Of a stretch of DNA of 64,000 bases, positions 45,471 to 53,681 are shown piece after piece; within the stretch, counting starts at the first letter, position 1, and every line of letters starts with the position of its first letter. The position numbers were made by a program, and so were the translations under genes. Under the pieces are notes generated by a model. It did not search any database and was not told where the DNA came from. It worked only from the letters and a program-made list of their open reading frames with translations. This stretch comes from Halobacillus sp. Nhm2S1 (GTDB lineage: Bacteria > Bacillota > Bacilli > Bacillales > Halobacillaceae), in NCBI RefSeq assembly GCF_019599545.1, contig NZ_JAIEZV010000003.1:648409-712408 (forward strand), written 5' to 3'.

Positions 45471-45911
45471 ATGGAGTTAACGATTTATTTAGCAGGTCAG
45501 ATTCATGATGATTGGCGAAATGAGATAAGAAAAAATGCAGAAAAAGAAAAGTTGCCCATCCACTTCGTAAGTCCCCAAGAAAATCATGCGCTTTCTGACG
45601 ATATCGGAGAGAAGATTCTAGGGGAACAGCCAAGTAAAGTTTATCGTGATGATGCTGCATCCAGCGTAAATAATTTCAGAACACGTGTTATGCTCCAGAA
45701 ATCTGATGCTGTCATTGCTTATTTCGGTGAGTCATACAAACAGTGGAATACAGCAATGGACGCAGGAGCGGCCATCCAAGCAGGAAAACCGTTAATTTTA
45801 GTAAGACCAGAATCTCTTATTCACCCGCTCAAAGAATTATCTAATCAAGCTGATGTCACCGTAGAGACATTGGATCAAGCCCTTGAAGTCCTCACCTACT
45901 TATACGAATAA
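45471..45911 (+). CDS. ytoQ: YtoQ family protein
   Basis: A 146-residue protein that matches YtoQ by MELTIYLAGQIHDDWR at the N-terminus, VNNFRTRVMLQKSDAVIAYFGE and QWNTAMDAGAAIQAGKPLI in the middle. The N-terminal strand with LAGQIH and the later DAGAA(I) recall the nucleoside 2-deoxyribosyltransferase fold, so a nucleotide substrate is plausible but unproven. ATG follows AAGGAGG. It is convergent with the DUF84 gene, with a decayed repeat copy and a terminator in the gap. Confidence 0.88.
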   Translation: MELTIYLAGQIHDDWRNEIRKNAEKEKLPIHFVSPQENHALSDDIGEKILGEQPSKVYRDDAASSVNNFRTRVMLQKSDAVIAYFGESYKQWNTAMDAGAAIQAGKPLILVRPESLIHPLKELSNQADVTVETLDQALEVLTYLYE

Positions 45912-45949
45912 ACCTCTAATTGGCTACTAAAGTAACGGTCAGGATTATG

Positions 45950-46095
45950 GTCGAATCGATTTCGAAGCTTTTGTTGAGTAGATGGGGCTGCAGGGAATGA
46001 CTCGATTCCCAACCATCCCTGACTCTCAACGCGGCAAACGATCCCCAATGATCTCGATACTGAGTGTTCCTCAATTGGGATCTTATGTACGAAAG
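45950..46095 (+). repeat. Dispersed palindromic repeat, decayed copy
   Basis: Order and spacing of the left arm are kept relative to the 50.4-kb copy: CGATTTCGAAGCTTTTGTTG, then GGGGCTGCAGGGAATGACTCG, then TCCC. The right half is much altered. It lies between the convergent ytoQ and DUF84 genes. Confidence 0.6.
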
Positions 46096-46099
46096 ACAT

Positions 46100-46139
46100 A
46101 AGAAAAGGATGCATCGAATAAAGATGCATCCTTTTCTTA
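46100..46139 (-). terminator. Terminator after the DUF84 gene
   Basis: AAAAGGATGCATC-(9)-GATGCATCCTTTT can form a stem with a T-rich 3' end on the minus strand, overlapping the gene's stop. Confidence 0.88.
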
Positions 46140-46640
46140 TTGATCGTAGGACCACTGTCCTTTTAACAATTTCACTACATGAGTGAACATTTCTTCCCTG
46201 TGAATGACGCCATTCGTAAAAATACCGATGGCCCCTTCTTTTTTTCTTACATCATGTTTGTCCGTATATTCATCCATGACTTCTCCAAGCTCTTTCCCTT
46301 TTTCCAATCCTGCTTTAATTTCATCAGGAAGGGGGATACGAGCACCACTCGCGGTGTAGACGTTCTCTTTCCCATCTACTAAGGCCCCCCAATTACATAG
46401 GTAGAGATCATCTTCAATCTCCATGACTCCACCTTCAAGTCCAATTCCTATATTGGCTTTGTTTTGAGATGCACATTCCCTCGCACGGTTGATTGCCCCT
46501 TCTAATGTCTCTTCATCAGAAAAAGGTTGAGCTGCAACCTTCGATTCTACTTCCATTCCGATGACTTCCATGTCCGGAAATACACTTTTTACGGATTCAA
46601 TTTTCGTAGGGTTTTGGGATCCCACATAAATTTTCAGCAT
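46137..46640 (-). CDS. DUF84 family inosine/xanthosine triphosphatase-like protein
   Basis: A 167-residue protein related to E. coli YjjX, which hydrolyses non-canonical purine nucleotides ITP/XTP. Recognisable parts are the N-terminal KIYVGSQNPTKIESVK, the central IGIGLEGGVM followed by LCNWGALVD, and the GIFTNGVIHREEMFTH end. ATG at 46640 is chosen; the frame is also open from GTG three codons upstream, closer to AAGGAG. It is downstream of ytoP on the same strand, but a terminator after ytoP does not separate them in this direction: DUF84 ends left of ytoP's own terminator and has its own. Specific activity is inferred. Confidence 0.87.
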   Translation of the reverse strand: MLKIYVGSQNPTKIESVKSVFPDMEVIGMEVESKVAAQPFSDEETLEGAINRARECASQNKANIGIGLEGGVMEIEDDLYLCNWGALVDGKENVYTASGARIPLPDEIKAGLEKGKELGEVMDEYTDKHDVRKKEGAIGIFTNGVIHREEMFTHVVKLLKGQWSYDQ

Positions 46641-46737
46641 AGCGAGCACCTTTCTCCTTCTCTAGCCGTTTATTGCCATTATTTCTCTTGATTGAGGACT
46701 TCATACAAGATCAATGGGACCTGTTCACCAATTTTAG

Positions 46738-46782
46738 CATAAAGTCACGCCGGCTGAAATCAGCTGGCGTGACTTCCATTTC
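46738..46782 (-). terminator. Terminator after ytoP
   Basis: AGTCACGCC.GCTGA-AA-TCAGC.GGCGTGACT is a long stem directly after the ytoP stop; the minus-strand 3' flank is TTATGC. Confidence 0.8.
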
Positions 46783-46784
46783 TA

Positions 46785-47852
46785 TTACACATTTCTTCTG
46801 ATTTGGTCCACGGTATTTTGATCTGTTGTTTTTACCAGTTTGACTAGAAGCTCTTTCGCCGCTGCATAGTCGTCTACATGAATAATGGAAGAAGATGTAT
46901 GGATGTAACGGGAACATATACCAACGACCGCGGATGGAACCCCATCGTTCGCCATATGAACTCTTCCTGCATCCGTTCCCCCTTGAGAAACAAAATACTG
47001 ATAAGGAATATCATGAGTTTCAGCAGTATCGAGTATAAATTCACGGATCCCTCTATGTGTCACCATTGAACGATCGAGAATTCTTAAGAGTGCACCTTTA
47101 CCTAACTGGCCAAACTCCTTCTTATCCCCACTCATATCATTAGCAGGAGAAGCATCCAGCGCATAGAAAATATCTGGCTGAATCATGTTAGCGGCTACCT
47201 GTGCTCCTCGCAGTCCTACTTCTTCCTGAACTGTAGCACCTGAATAAAGTTTGTTCGGAACCTTTTCTCCTTGCAACTCTTTTAATAGCTCAATGGAAAG
47301 GCCGCAACCATAACGGTTGTCCCATGCTTTTGCCAGGACTTTCTTTTCATTAGCCATCGGCGTGAATGGACAAATCGGCACAATCGGCTGCCCTGGCTTA
47401 ATTCCGATTTCTTTAGCATCGTCTTTGTCATCGGCACCAATATCAATGAGCATATTTTTAATTTCCATCGGTTTTTTCCGTTGTTCAGGTGTCAAATTAT
47501 GGGGAGGAATGGAGCCGATCACTCCGATTACAGGGCCTTTCTCTGTCATGACCTGAACACGTTGGGCAAGCATGACCTGATTCCACCAACCTCCAAGGGT
47601 TTGGAAGCGAAGCATACCGTTATCCGTGATTTGCGTAACCATGAAACCTACTTCATCCATATGGCCTGCCACCATGACAGTAGGTCCTTTCCCATTCTTC
47701 AATCCAAAAACGCCGCCCAAACGGTCTTGTACAATTTCATCTGAGTACTTTTCAAGTTCCTGTCTCATAAATTGTCGAACAAGGTGTTCATTCCCAGGAG
47801 CGCCCGGGAGTTCTGTCAATGTTTTAAAAAGACTTTGCGTTTCTTGATTCAT
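46785..47852 (-). CDS. ytoP: M42-family aminopeptidase YtoP
   Basis: A 355-residue M42 glutamyl/leucyl aminopeptidase. Metal and catalytic residues are in [12 protein letters not shown] (His and Asp), [24 protein letters not shown] (the Glu pair), ALDASPA and the C-terminal [13 protein letters not shown]. These enzymes act in the cytosol as large oligomers on short peptides. The start is as in the family ([20 protein letters not shown]). A cre-like palindrome sits about 50 bp upstream. Assignment is firm; peptide preference is not known. Confidence 0.95.
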   Translation of the reverse strand: MNQETQSLFKTLTELPGAPGNEHLVRQFMRQELEKYSDEIVQDRLGGVFGLKNGKGPTVMVAGHMDEVGFMVTQITDNGMLRFQTLGGWWNQVMLAQRVQVMTEKGPVIGVIGSIPPHNLTPEQRKKPMEIKNMLIDIGADDKDDAKEIGIKPGQPIVPICPFTPMANEKKVLAKAWDNRYGCGLSIELLKELQGEKVPNKLYSGATVQEEVGLRGAQVAANMIQPDIFYALDASPANDMSGDKKEFGQLGKGALLRILDRSMVTHRGIREFILDTAETHDIPYQYFVSQGGTDAGRVHMANDGVPSAVVGICSRYIHTSSSIIHVDDYAAAKELLVKLVKTTDQNTVDQIRRNV

Positions 47853-47898
47853 ATGTACATCTCCTTTTTTTCCTTCTTTCCATAGTTTAACGGAATTT

Positions 47899-47912
47899 TG
47901 AAAACGTTTCTA
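47899..47912 (-). promoter_or_regulatory. Possible cre site upstream of ytoP
   Basis: The minus strand reads TAGAAACGTTTTCA, 12 of 14 matches to the cre consensus, with the AACGTTTTC core intact. It is 47-60 bp upstream of the ytoP start and about 90 bp from the divergent ytzB. Weak on its own. Confidence 0.35.
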
Positions 47913-48003
47913 CAAATGTGTCGTGTTTATAAGTTTTGATTTCCTTTTATCGGGAATATTTAGTATACTGTGGGTTAGAAATAAGTTGTGAGGTGATTGG
48001 TTA

Positions 48004-48321
48004 ATGAACTGGAAAAAAGTCGCACTAGCAGCTGGTGTAGGAGCATTGGCAGGCTATGTAGTAAAAGAGCAATTGAGTAATGGCCAAGGAGTGACTCCTG
48101 AAAAAGCATTGAAAATTGCTAAAGAAGCTTTTAAAAAGCAAGGACCGATCAGTGGTTCATGGATTTACATGAAACCGGAAGAATTGAACAAGAATGGAAT
48201 TAATTACGATGTGTACCGTGGAGGTATTTCTAAAAACCAGGACGGAGAAACATCTCAATTTGAATTTTACATCGATACAGAAACAGGAACGATTGTTGAC
48301 GTTGCCGAAACTACAGCCTAA
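48004..48321 (+). CDS. ytzB: PepSY-domain protein YtzB
   Basis: A 105-residue protein with a short hydrophobic N-terminal stretch (KVALAAGVGALAGYVV), probably a membrane anchor or uncleaved signal. A PepSY-like domain follows (VTPEKALKIAKEAFKKQGPISGSWIYM ... FEFYIDTETGTIVDVAE). PepSY domains are linked to peptidase inhibition or extracellular control. ATG follows GTGAGGTGATT. It is monocistronic and convergent with ytnP, sharing a terminator. Confidence 0.9.
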   Translation: MNWKKVALAAGVGALAGYVVKEQLSNGQGVTPEKALKIAKEAFKKQGPISGSWIYMKPEELNKNGINYDVYRGGISKNQDGETSQFEFYIDTETGTIVDVAETTA

Positions 48322-48326
48322 ACATA

Positions 48327-48360
48327 AAAAATACCCTCGGTCTCGAGGGTATTTTTTATT
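48327..48360. terminator. Bidirectional terminator between ytzB and ytnP
   Basis: AAAATACCCTCG-(4)-CGAGGGTATTTTTTA works in both directions and touches the ytnP stop. Confidence 0.92.
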
Positions 48361-49210
48361 GATAGTGGTGTTCCTTCTCCTTTAGCTTGTCCAGAACTTG
48401 TCCTTCCTCATCAAACTTCAACGCTCTGTACACAGCATCATGGTAGAAAACATACCACGCACGCCGTTGATACCCATACTCCATCCATTTCTTCTTCTCA
48501 TGTACAGAGGTTACTGGATAATCATCATACGCGAGGGCCCAGAGCGGATTTTGGTGTGCATGCGTTGGCATAAGGTCTGCCATGTGAATGAATACATCAT
48601 CCCCATCTTCAAAAGTGATAATGGAGTGTCCATGGCTATGGCCACTTGTATGGATCATCTTCAAGCCGGGCAGCACATCCAAGGAATTTTCAAACGTATG
48701 TACCTTTCCTTCGACAGCTTCCCAATTCGCCTGCCAATACGTGTTTTTTGACCTCATATTCGGATGGCGCATTTCATTCCATTCCACTTTGCTTGTGTAG
48801 ATGATCGCGTTAGGAAAAGTAGGAACGAGCTGATCATCTTCCCATCTCGTCATTCCACAAGCATGATCAAAGTGCATATGAGTCATAAGCAAGGCATCGA
48901 TCTCTTCCGGCTTTATATTTAAGCTATCTAAACAACGCAGGATAGAAGACTCTTCCCAAACTCCAAAATTCCGTTTTTGCTTCTCAGACATCTTGTCATT
49001 TCCTATTCCTGAATCAATCAGCATCTTTTTCCCATCAACCTCTAACAAAATCGGATCTGTTCGCAATTCTATTTGATTGTTTTCATTGACAGGGTATTTT
49101 TTGCTCCATAATGGTTTCGGAACTACTCCGAACATAGCTCCCCCATCCATATGAGTCACCCCACCATTCAACCAGGTCAATGAAGCCCGTCCCAATTTCA
49201 GTTTTTCCAC
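48356..49210 (-). CDS. ytnP: Metallo-beta-lactamase-fold hydrolase YtnP (lactonase type)
   Basis: A 284-residue MBL-fold hydrolase. Zinc ligands are visible in [14 protein letters not shown] (HxHxDH), [13 protein letters not shown] and [14 protein letters not shown]. YtnP in B. subtilis is reported to be a quorum-quenching lactonase that also interferes with Streptomyces signalling. The same role is inferred from family membership. The start is [17 protein letters not shown]. It is upstream of nothing else on its strand except trmB, 68 bases away. Confidence 0.9.
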   Translation of the reverse strand: MEKLKLGRASLTWLNGGVTHMDGGAMFGVVPKPLWSKKYPVNENNQIELRTDPILLEVDGKKMLIDSGIGNDKMSEKQKRNFGVWEESSILRCLDSLNIKPEEIDALLMTHMHFDHACGMTRWEDDQLVPTFPNAIIYTSKVEWNEMRHPNMRSKNTYWQANWEAVEGKVHTFENSLDVLPGLKMIHTSGHSHGHSIITFEDGDDVFIHMADLMPTHAHQNPLWALAYDDYPVTSVHEKKKWMEYGYQRRAWYVFYHDAVYRALKFDEEGQVLDKLKEKEHHYQ

Positions 49211-49278
49211 CGTAATCTCCTCCCAATACCAAAGATAGCTCTAGTTTATCACAATAACTAGAGCTAATGAAAACGGTA

Positions 49279-49923
49279 TCATTCAGGGAAACGTGCTGTA
49301 CAACGATAGATGGGCTGCCCTTTTGCGGAGAATTTCTCTTCATATTCAGTCTCGACATTTAAAGGATCTTCATCTGCATGCAAGTCCACTGAGACATCTT
49401 CCAATATCATCCCGTAATTTGAGAAACTTACGAGAGAGTACTCAAAGAGTCCTTTGTTATCTGTCTTCAATGTAACTTGTCCTTCTTCCTTCAACACAGC
49501 TTGATACTGTTCTAAAAACGTATGGAAAGTCAAACGGCGTTTTTCATGTTTATTCTTAGGCCATGGATCTGAAAAGTTCAAGTAGATATGATCCACTTCG
49601 TTATCTTCAAACAGATCCCTTAGGTCTTTCGCATTTTCGTTAACCATGCGGACATTGGTTGTTTCAGCTGCCAGGACTTTCTTGACAGCTCCGACAATTA
49701 CACTTTTCACAAATTCCAATCCTACAAAATTAATATCCGGATGCTGTTTCCCCATACCAGCAATGAACTGACCTTTACCTGAACCTATTTCTAAATGCAA
49801 GGGCTGTTCTTGGTTATCAAAAAGCTCCTTCCATTTGCCTTTCATTTCAAACGGTTGTTGGACGACCACTTCATCTTTTTCCCTTAAAAAGTCATCAGCC
49901 CACGGTTTATTTCTTAAACGCAT
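49279..49923 (-). CDS. trmB: tRNA (guanine-N7)-methyltransferase
   Basis: A 214-residue SAM enzyme that methylates G46 of tRNA. Diagnostic parts are MRLRNKPWADDFL, LHLEIGSGKGQFI (SAM loop), the NFVGLE acid loop, HIYLNFSDPWPKNKHEKRRLT (the TrmB signature), and a C-terminal TEYEEKF. The start follows GAAGGAGG. It lies upstream of ytnP on the same strand, possibly co-transcribed. Confidence 0.97.
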   Translation of the reverse strand: MRLRNKPWADDFLREKDEVVVQQPFEMKGKWKELFDNQEQPLHLEIGSGKGQFIAGMGKQHPDINFVGLEFVKSVIVGAVKKVLAAETTNVRMVNENAKDLRDLFEDNEVDHIYLNFSDPWPKNKHEKRRLTFHTFLEQYQAVLKEEGQVTLKTDNKGLFEYSLVSFSNYGMILEDVSVDLHADEDPLNVETEYEEKFSAKGQPIYRCTARFPE

Positions 49924-50116
49924 GTAATGGATTCCTCCTTCTTATCGATAAAATGGTACCACGAAGCTGCTTAAAATAAAAATTTTTCTCGTTTTCCTTG
50001 CTATATAAGGGAAAACGGATGTAAACCGTTTATATCAGACGATGCATGAGCTAATAATACACCAATATGAATATCAACGATAAATTTCGAAATATGAATG
50101 GTTTAAGGGGTTGGGT

Positions 50117-50130
50117 TGTAAGCGCTTTCT
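50117..50130 (+). promoter_or_regulatory. Probable cre (CcpA operator) before the small membrane protein gene
   Basis: TGTAAGCGCTTTCT matches 13 of 14 positions of the cre consensus, including the central AAGCGCTTT palindrome. It is centred about 60 bp upstream of the start at 50185. A TTGTAA that could serve as a -35 overlaps it, which would fit repression by CcpA. Confidence 0.65.
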
Positions 50131-50184
50131 GATATAGCATTAGTATCGTGCCTTATTAAATAGACAGGAGTGATGATCAAGAAT

Positions 50185-50358
50185 ATGAAAATGATCTCTA
50201 AAGCAATTGAACTGACTGTATTGGCTGTTTTCTCTGTACTATTTGCAGGTTATGCACTATTTATATATCCTTTTGAAAAATTATCAGAAATGATGAGCGC
50301 TGAAGTGAAAGAAAAGAAACTTAAATATACACCAGCTACTGAAAAAACCGTTGCTTAA
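50185..50358 (+). CDS. Small single-pass membrane protein (57 aa) behind a cre site
   Basis: A short ORF whose product is MKMISKAIELTVLAVF, a hydrophobic helix to about residue 30 (SVLFAGYALFIYPFEK), then a charged tail (MSAEVKEKKLKYTPATEKTVA). The helix suggests a membrane peptide with a cytosolic or outside tail. The frame opens at GTG 50170, but AGGAGTGATC is better placed for ATG 50185. The stop codon sits in the loop of a strong terminator, which supports a real, monocistronic small gene. I do not recognise the family. In B. subtilis ytzH lies in this interval, and this is not ytzH-like. Confidence 0.6.
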   Translation: MKMISKAIELTVLAVFSVLFAGYALFIYPFEKLSEMMSAEVKEKKLKYTPATEKTVA

Positions 50359-50378
50359 GCAGCGGTTTTTCTTTTTAC
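50342..50378 (+). terminator. Terminator overlapping the end of the small membrane protein gene
   Basis: AAAAAACCGTTGCTTAAGCAGCGGTTTTT, with the TAA stop at the loop, is followed by CTTTTT. Confidence 0.9.
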
Positions 50379-50404
50379 ATCAAATTCTCTACTCCTTCAC
50401 TATC

Positions 50405-50612
50405 GCTCCCTTTACTTGAAGACTAAGTTTCGAGTCTTTTTTGAGTGGGCGGGGGCTGCGGGGAATAACTCGCTTTCCGCGGGAGTGCGTGGTAGATGAG
50501 ACCCCGCAGAGCGTTAGCTCGAGGAGGCTCATCACTCGCCCACGGAAAGCGAACCTTTTCCCGGAGCCCCTAATCTTCCATAAAAGTCTCGAAATCGAGT
50601 CTTCCACAATCC
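50405..50612 (+). repeat. Dispersed palindromic repeat, full copy
   Basis: A ~208-base element built of nested inverted repeats. AAGACTAAGTTTCGAGTCTTTT (about 50419-50440) pairs with AAAAGTCTCGAAATCGAGTCTT. GGGGGCTGCGGGGA (50451) pairs with TTTTCCCGGAGCCCC. TCGCTTTCCGCGGG (50470) pairs with CCCACGGAAAGCGA. GATGAG pairs with CTCATC around the inner GAGC-GTTA-GCTC hairpin. It carries no gene and lies between the terminators of two convergent genes. Reverse-strand frames here and at 8.6 kb share a KLSLQVKGA peptide only because both cross this repeat. Confidence 0.88.
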
Positions 50613-50640
50613 TACCATTTAGTTGAATATGTATGAAATT

Positions 50641-50682
50641 TAAAAAGTTCCATCTGAATAAATTCAGATGGAACTTTTTTAT
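50641..50682 (-). terminator. Terminator after ytmP
   Basis: AAAGTTCCATCTGAAT-AA-ATTCAGATGGAACTTT is a perfect long stem with a T-rich flank on the minus strand, overlapping the ytmP stop. Confidence 0.93.
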
Positions 50683-51485
50683 ATGATTTCATGCTTTCTC
50701 ATAATTTTTTTCAGCTTCTCTGTCCGAATGGAAGCCTCATCGTATTCGCCTCTCATTTGATGCCATTGTATGAAAGCCAACGCCTGCGACACAGAGTACC
50801 ACTTCATTCGTTCAAACATATGAGAATCAGGATAAATTCCATATTCTTTTAACCATACATTCCAGTGATCTTCAGGGATATAATTGTATAGAAGCATGCC
50901 AAGATCAAGAGCTGGATCAGCTACCATTGCGTTATCCCAGTCGATAAGGTACAGCTGGTCTTTGGAAGACAACAACCAATTATTATGGTTTGTATCGCAA
51001 TGACAAACGACGTGTACATCATGGTGGACATGGTGAGCATGTTTTTCTAAAAATTTAATGGCTTGATGAATTTCTATACGTGGATCGACTTGATCCAGGA
51101 TTTTTTGGTTTTCTTTGATATCTTTCAGGACTTCATCCGGTGTTAACGGATGTTTCCCTAGTCTCATTAGCATATCAAGAAGTTCTGTGGAATGGTGGAT
51201 CTTGCTAAGAAGGTTAGCCACACGTCTATGTTTCATTTCCTCAGGCTTTAGTTCGCGCCCTTCCAGCCACTCCTGTGCTGTGATTACATCTCCGTTCTCA
51301 AGCCGTTTGGTCCAAACAAGCTTTGGCACAATACCTTCAGCAGATAAAACGGCTAAAAAGGGGGAAGAATTTCGTTTTAAGAATAAACGTTTCCCTTCGG
51401 TCTGAGCGTAGTAGGCTTCTCCTGTCGAACCGCCTGCTGGTGTTATCGTCCAATTACTACCAAGAATATGTTCCAACCAATTCAC
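50679..51485 (-). CDS. ytmP: Aminoglycoside phosphotransferase/choline kinase-fold protein YtmP
   Basis: A protein of about 268 residues with the small-molecule kinase fold. The catalytic loop VVCHCDTNHNNWLL and the metal-binding LIDWDNAMVADPALDLG are intact, and the N-terminal lobe has GGSTGEAY and KRLFLKRNSSPFL. Substrate is unknown; ThrB/choline-kinase-like enzymes and aminoglycoside kinases share this signature. GTG at 51485 gives 7 bases from GAGGA; TTG two codons upstream is possible. B. subtilis ytmP lies in the same neighbourhood. Confidence 0.85.
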   Translation of the reverse strand: MNWLEHILGSNWTITPAGGSTGEAYYAQTEGKRLFLKRNSSPFLAVLSAEGIVPKLVWTKRLENGDVITAQEWLEGRELKPEEMKHRRVANLLSKIHHSTELLDMLMRLGKHPLTPDEVLKDIKENQKILDQVDPRIEIHQAIKFLEKHAHHVHHDVHVVCHCDTNHNNWLLSSKDQLYLIDWDNAMVADPALDLGMLLYNYIPEDHWNVWLKEYGIYPDSHMFERMKWYSVSQALAFIQWHQMRGEYDEASIRTEKLKKIMRKHEII

Positions 51486-51643
51486 CTTCAATTCCTCAAA
51501 TCCTCTTGTGATTGAATTACGTCTTTGTTTGTTGTTCTAGTATATCGTACTTTGGTAATGATCCAAAATTTTCATGATACCGATTCAACAGTTACCTTAT
51601 TTTAGATTAACCCATCATTCTGTCAACTTTCAAGAGATATCTA

Positions 51644-52573
51644 TCAATCCGAGTAGAATGTTGTCGATGTTTCCGCTTTCTTAATGCTGCAATCAAAGCA
51701 AGATCCACTTTGACCGTCCACTTGAAAAGGGAGCGGTTGTTCTGAGCTTATATGCACAGTGGAGGCTCTCCACTCTTCCACTTCCTTCATCCTCGTATGC
51801 AAACCAAAAAATACGCTGACAAACATGGCCAACAGCTTTTTTTTAGAAATCGGTTTGACCACTAGTATGGATAACCCTTTACTATTTATCTTCGCTTTCG
51901 GGGCAATCCTCATTCCACCCCCATAATAAGAATGGTTGGTTATGGTCACCATCATAGCCTGGTTGATGTTGATTTGTTTTCCATCAAGAAAAAGCTCAAA
52001 ATGGATGGGTTTGGCTTTAGAAATAGACTGAAGAAGAGCAAAGGGGTAGGTAAGTTTAGTTATGTGAAACTTTCTAGTCCAAGATCTGTATTTTGGCTGA
52101 TTCGCTGCAGCTACTACTAAACCATCAAGCCCAAAACCGATACTGTTTATAAACGTACGTCTTCCTTGCTTCTGCCTTTGATTAAGAATGTAGTCAGAAA
52201 GAAGGACCTTTTTTTTCTTTGGATTTCTCACATAGGATCGGAACAGCTTTAAGCCTCCCTTTTTCAAGGTTAGGCCCCGGGCAAAATCATTCCCTGAACC
52301 CGCGGGTATAAAACAAACAGGAGTTTCAGAATAATGTCTTATACCATTCACAACTTCATGAAGTGTCCCGTCGCCACCAAGGACAATAATACCTTTTAAA
52401 GTCTCACGGTGTATTTTCGTCACTTGAAGTGCCAACCTTTCTGCATGCCCGGGTTCTTGAGTTAGAAATGACCGACAATTCTCTTTCTTGTATAACGGTT
52501 CTTTTTGTATCCGCCGAAACAGGTTCATCGCTTTGCCATTACCAGCTGCGGGATTGACAATCATTATGTACAT
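51644..52573 (-). CDS. ytlR: Diacylglycerol-kinase-family lipid kinase YtlR
   Basis: A 309-residue DAGK-catalytic-domain protein. It starts MYIMIVNPAAGNGKA and has the nucleotide loop VLGGDGTLHEVVNGI followed by CFIPAGSGNDFARG, as in lipid and sphingosine kinases. The C-terminal part is the usual beta-sandwich (YYGGGMRIAPKAKINSKGLSILVV). The start follows TAGGAGAAA. It is divergent from the EAL gene. A soluble or peripheral membrane lipid kinase is expected; the lipid is not known. Confidence 0.88.
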   Translation of the reverse strand: MYIMIVNPAAGNGKAMNLFRRIQKEPLYKKENCRSFLTQEPGHAERLALQVTKIHRETLKGIIVLGGDGTLHEVVNGIRHYSETPVCFIPAGSGNDFARGLTLKKGGLKLFRSYVRNPKKKKVLLSDYILNQRQKQGRRTFINSIGFGLDGLVVAAANQPKYRSWTRKFHITKLTYPFALLQSISKAKPIHFELFLDGKQININQAMMVTITNHSYYGGGMRIAPKAKINSKGLSILVVKPISKKKLLAMFVSVFFGLHTRMKEVEEWRASTVHISSEQPLPFQVDGQSGSCFDCSIKKAETSTTFYSD

Positions 52574-52661
52574 GAGACATTTCTCCTACCTATGTAATCA
52601 TATCATTATACAACGTTCCTATTATTCTAGTATACTATTAGTAAAAAAGGAGGAATATATT

Positions 52662-53681
52662 TTGGCTACCGATTGTCAATATTGTGGTACTTCAGTCTTT
52701 ATACCCGAACAGGGAGCATTAGTTTTGAACTCCAAACATTCCAATAAAGAAGGGAATGTATTTCCGCTTCGTCACACCTATGAAAGTCCAGAGGCAAAAA
52801 TATACACCTATAATAATAAAGATGAATTAAGACTGGCACTCGTCGATTGGTTTGAAGAGACGATACCAGATTATTGGGTACATATTCTCAATACCGAAAA
52901 TTCTCAATCATTTCCGATATCCATTCGACATTTATATGAAAGGTTACAATACCCTGAACTAGCGGAGTTGATCCATTCCGGACTTTTTCAATCACACTTA
53001 CAACCAATCGTGGACATGAAGAACAACCGCGTCTATGGATATGAGTCTCTACTTCGGACGAAGGACCTTTCTGTACCACCCGGGGAATTATTTTCATACG
53101 CCAGCCGCTCTGGTTTACAATCTATGCTTGATCAAAAAGCCCGAAGGACGGCGGTAAAAGCAAAGTCCGAACACCTTAATTCAGGAGATAAGATCTTTAT
53201 CAACTTTTTACCATCGACGATTTATGTCCCAGAATTTTGCTTGAAGCACACATTCCAAATCGTTAAAGAATTCAACATCGATCCAGAAGACCTGGTTTTT
53301 GAAGTCGTGGAAACAGAGAAAATCGATGATGTTGAACATTTGAAGTCCATCCTCGAAACATACAAGGCTTCAGGAATGAAAGTGGCATTGGATGATGTCG
53401 GTTCTGGTTACAGCACATTAGAGATGCTCAGCCTGCTCCAGCCGGATTATTTGAAAATTGATCGGTCTTACATTCAAAATTGTCACACAGACGTGAATAA
53501 TCAAGCTTTTCTATTCGATGTAATGGAACGGGCAAAACAGTTGAACATCCACGTACTCGCTGAAGGGATCGAATTGCAGGAGGAATGGGAATGGCTTCAA
53601 CGATTAGGTGTTGATTTTGGCCAAGGTTATTACATCGGTAAACCTCAGGCTGTGCCGGAAAAGGAACTCATCCTTCCATAA
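52662..53681 (+). CDS. EAL-domain c-di-GMP phosphodiesterase with N-terminal CxxC
   Basis: A 339-residue protein with no GGDEF partner. Residues 5-8 are a CQYC pair, a possible half zinc site. Residues ~10-95 form a unique N-terminal part, then a complete EAL domain. It holds YGYESLLRTK (catalytic Glu), INFLPSTIY, FEVVETEKI, the DDVGSGYS metal pair, DYLKIDRSYI, LAEGIEL and FGQGYYIGKP. All acidic and Lys/Gln residues needed for catalysis appear present, so activity is expected. TTG at 52662 follows AAAAAAGGAGG; the upstream open frame runs into ytlR. It overlaps the 3' end of ytlQ by 14 bp. Confidence 0.9.
   Translation: MATDCQYCGTSVFIPEQGALVLNSKHSNKEGNVFPLRHTYESPEAKIYTYNNKDELRLALVDWFEETIPDYWVHILNTENSQSFPISIRHLYERLQYPELAELIHSGLFQSHLQPIVDMKNNRVYGYESLLRTKDLSVPPGELFSYASRSGLQSMLDQKARRTAVKAKSEHLNSGDKIFINFLPSTIYVPEFCLKHTFQIVKEFNIDPEDLVFEVVETEKIDDVEHLKSILETYKASGMKVALDDVGSGYSTLEMLSLLQPDYLKIDRSYIQNCHTDVNNQAFLFDVMERAKQLNIHVLAEGIELQEEWEWLQRLGVDFGQGYYIGKPQAVPEKELILP

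Noticed and set aside
45896..46155. Reverse-strand frames in the ytoQ-DUF84 gap
   Set aside because: They cross the decayed repeat and a terminator and have no ribosome site.
50389..50626. Frames on both strands over the 50.4-kb repeat
   Set aside because: They are by-products of GC-rich palindromic DNA, with no ribosome site and with terminators on either side.
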